Under the pieces are notes generated by a model that was not told the DNA's origin, did not search any database, and was given only the letters and a program-made list of their open reading frames with translations. 21,434 bases of DNA, from NCBI GenBank assembly GCA_964456445.1, contig CAYWBI010000053.1:1-21434 (forward strand), read 5' to 3'. Of the stretch, positions 21,385 to 21,434 are shown piece by piece. Position 1 is the stretch's first letter; each line of letters starts with the position of its first letter. This DNA is from CAYWBI01 sp964456445 (GTDB lineage: Bacteria; Calditrichota; Calditrichia; Calditrichales; J004). Both the position numbers and the translations under genes were made by a program.

Positions 21385-21434
21385 TTACTATTCAGCTATA
21401 ATTTAAGGTAAAAAGGGTTGTAATATAAACGCTT

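Noticed and set aside
1..21434. CRISPR arrays, tRNA or rRNA genes, intact insertion sequences
   Set aside because: No regularly spaced repeats, cloverleaf-like segments, rRNA-like stretches or transposase genes were recognised anywhere in the window.

Overview
The window is ordinary chromosomal DNA of moderate G+C from a Gram-negative bacterium. The best taxonomic hint is the topoisomerase IV pair. ParC has the variant VIGHTMQYHPHGD and GQKELMIETQGNWGD motifs, and ParE has DYGRGIP in place of the usual DNGRGIP; both are typical of Bacteroidota and related FCB-superphylum lineages. Most genes have clear Shine-Dalgarno sites, and a canonical LexA is present. This fits a deeper FCB lineage (Calditrichota, Ignavibacteria or Marinimicrobia-like) better than a classical Bacteroidota, but the assignment is inference. 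A heptosyltransferase and a lipoprotein signal peptide support an outer membrane with LPS. No rRNA, tRNA, CRISPR array or intact transposable element was seen.

Layout. Positions 1-6328, plus strand: a flavin split-barrel protein, a secreted esterase with a small membrane protein, then a run of three genes (metallo-beta-lactamase-fold hydrolase, orphan DNA methyltransferase, PAP2 phosphatase). Positions 6364-7381, minus strand: a cytidylate-kinase-like protein and a small DUF6868 membrane protein, divergent from a 2-Cys peroxiredoxin (7552-8151) that ends in a strong terminator. Positions 8306-10367: a small membrane protein and a lipoprotein amidohydrolase. Positions 10418-11562: a promoter, a putative autoregulatory operator, lexA, and a second LexA-like gene. 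Positions 11572-12479, minus strand: a DUF302 gene overlapping a DinB-fold gene, convergent with the lexA pair. Positions 12723-17196, minus strand: parE-parC. Positions 17413-19421, plus strand: a long-chain polyprenyl diphosphate synthase and a heptosyltransferase. Positions 19422-21434: an A+T-rich PLP decarboxylase flanked by a GC-richer foldable block and by a truncated DNA-alkylation-repair gene, which looks like an insertion or rearrangement scar.

The most interesting feature is the lexA pair. Directly downstream of a complete LexA (Ala91-Gly92, Ser127, Lys164) lies a 146-residue protein that aligns with the LexA C-terminal domain. It has no DNA-binding domain or cleavage site, and both catalytic residues are replaced at ungapped positions (Ser to Ala66, Lys to Arg103). 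The dimer-forming C-terminal strand is kept. It looks like a dedicated, inert LexA partner, which could form a previously undescribed regulatory layer on the SOS response. The lexA promoter has three copies of a GTGTA/TACAC half-site around the start of transcription and the ribosome-binding site. Other regulatory signals worth checking are a TTGACAA-N8-TTGTCAA dyad before the peroxiredoxin and a 15-bp palindrome plus a long inverted repeat in front of the DUF302-DinB operon.
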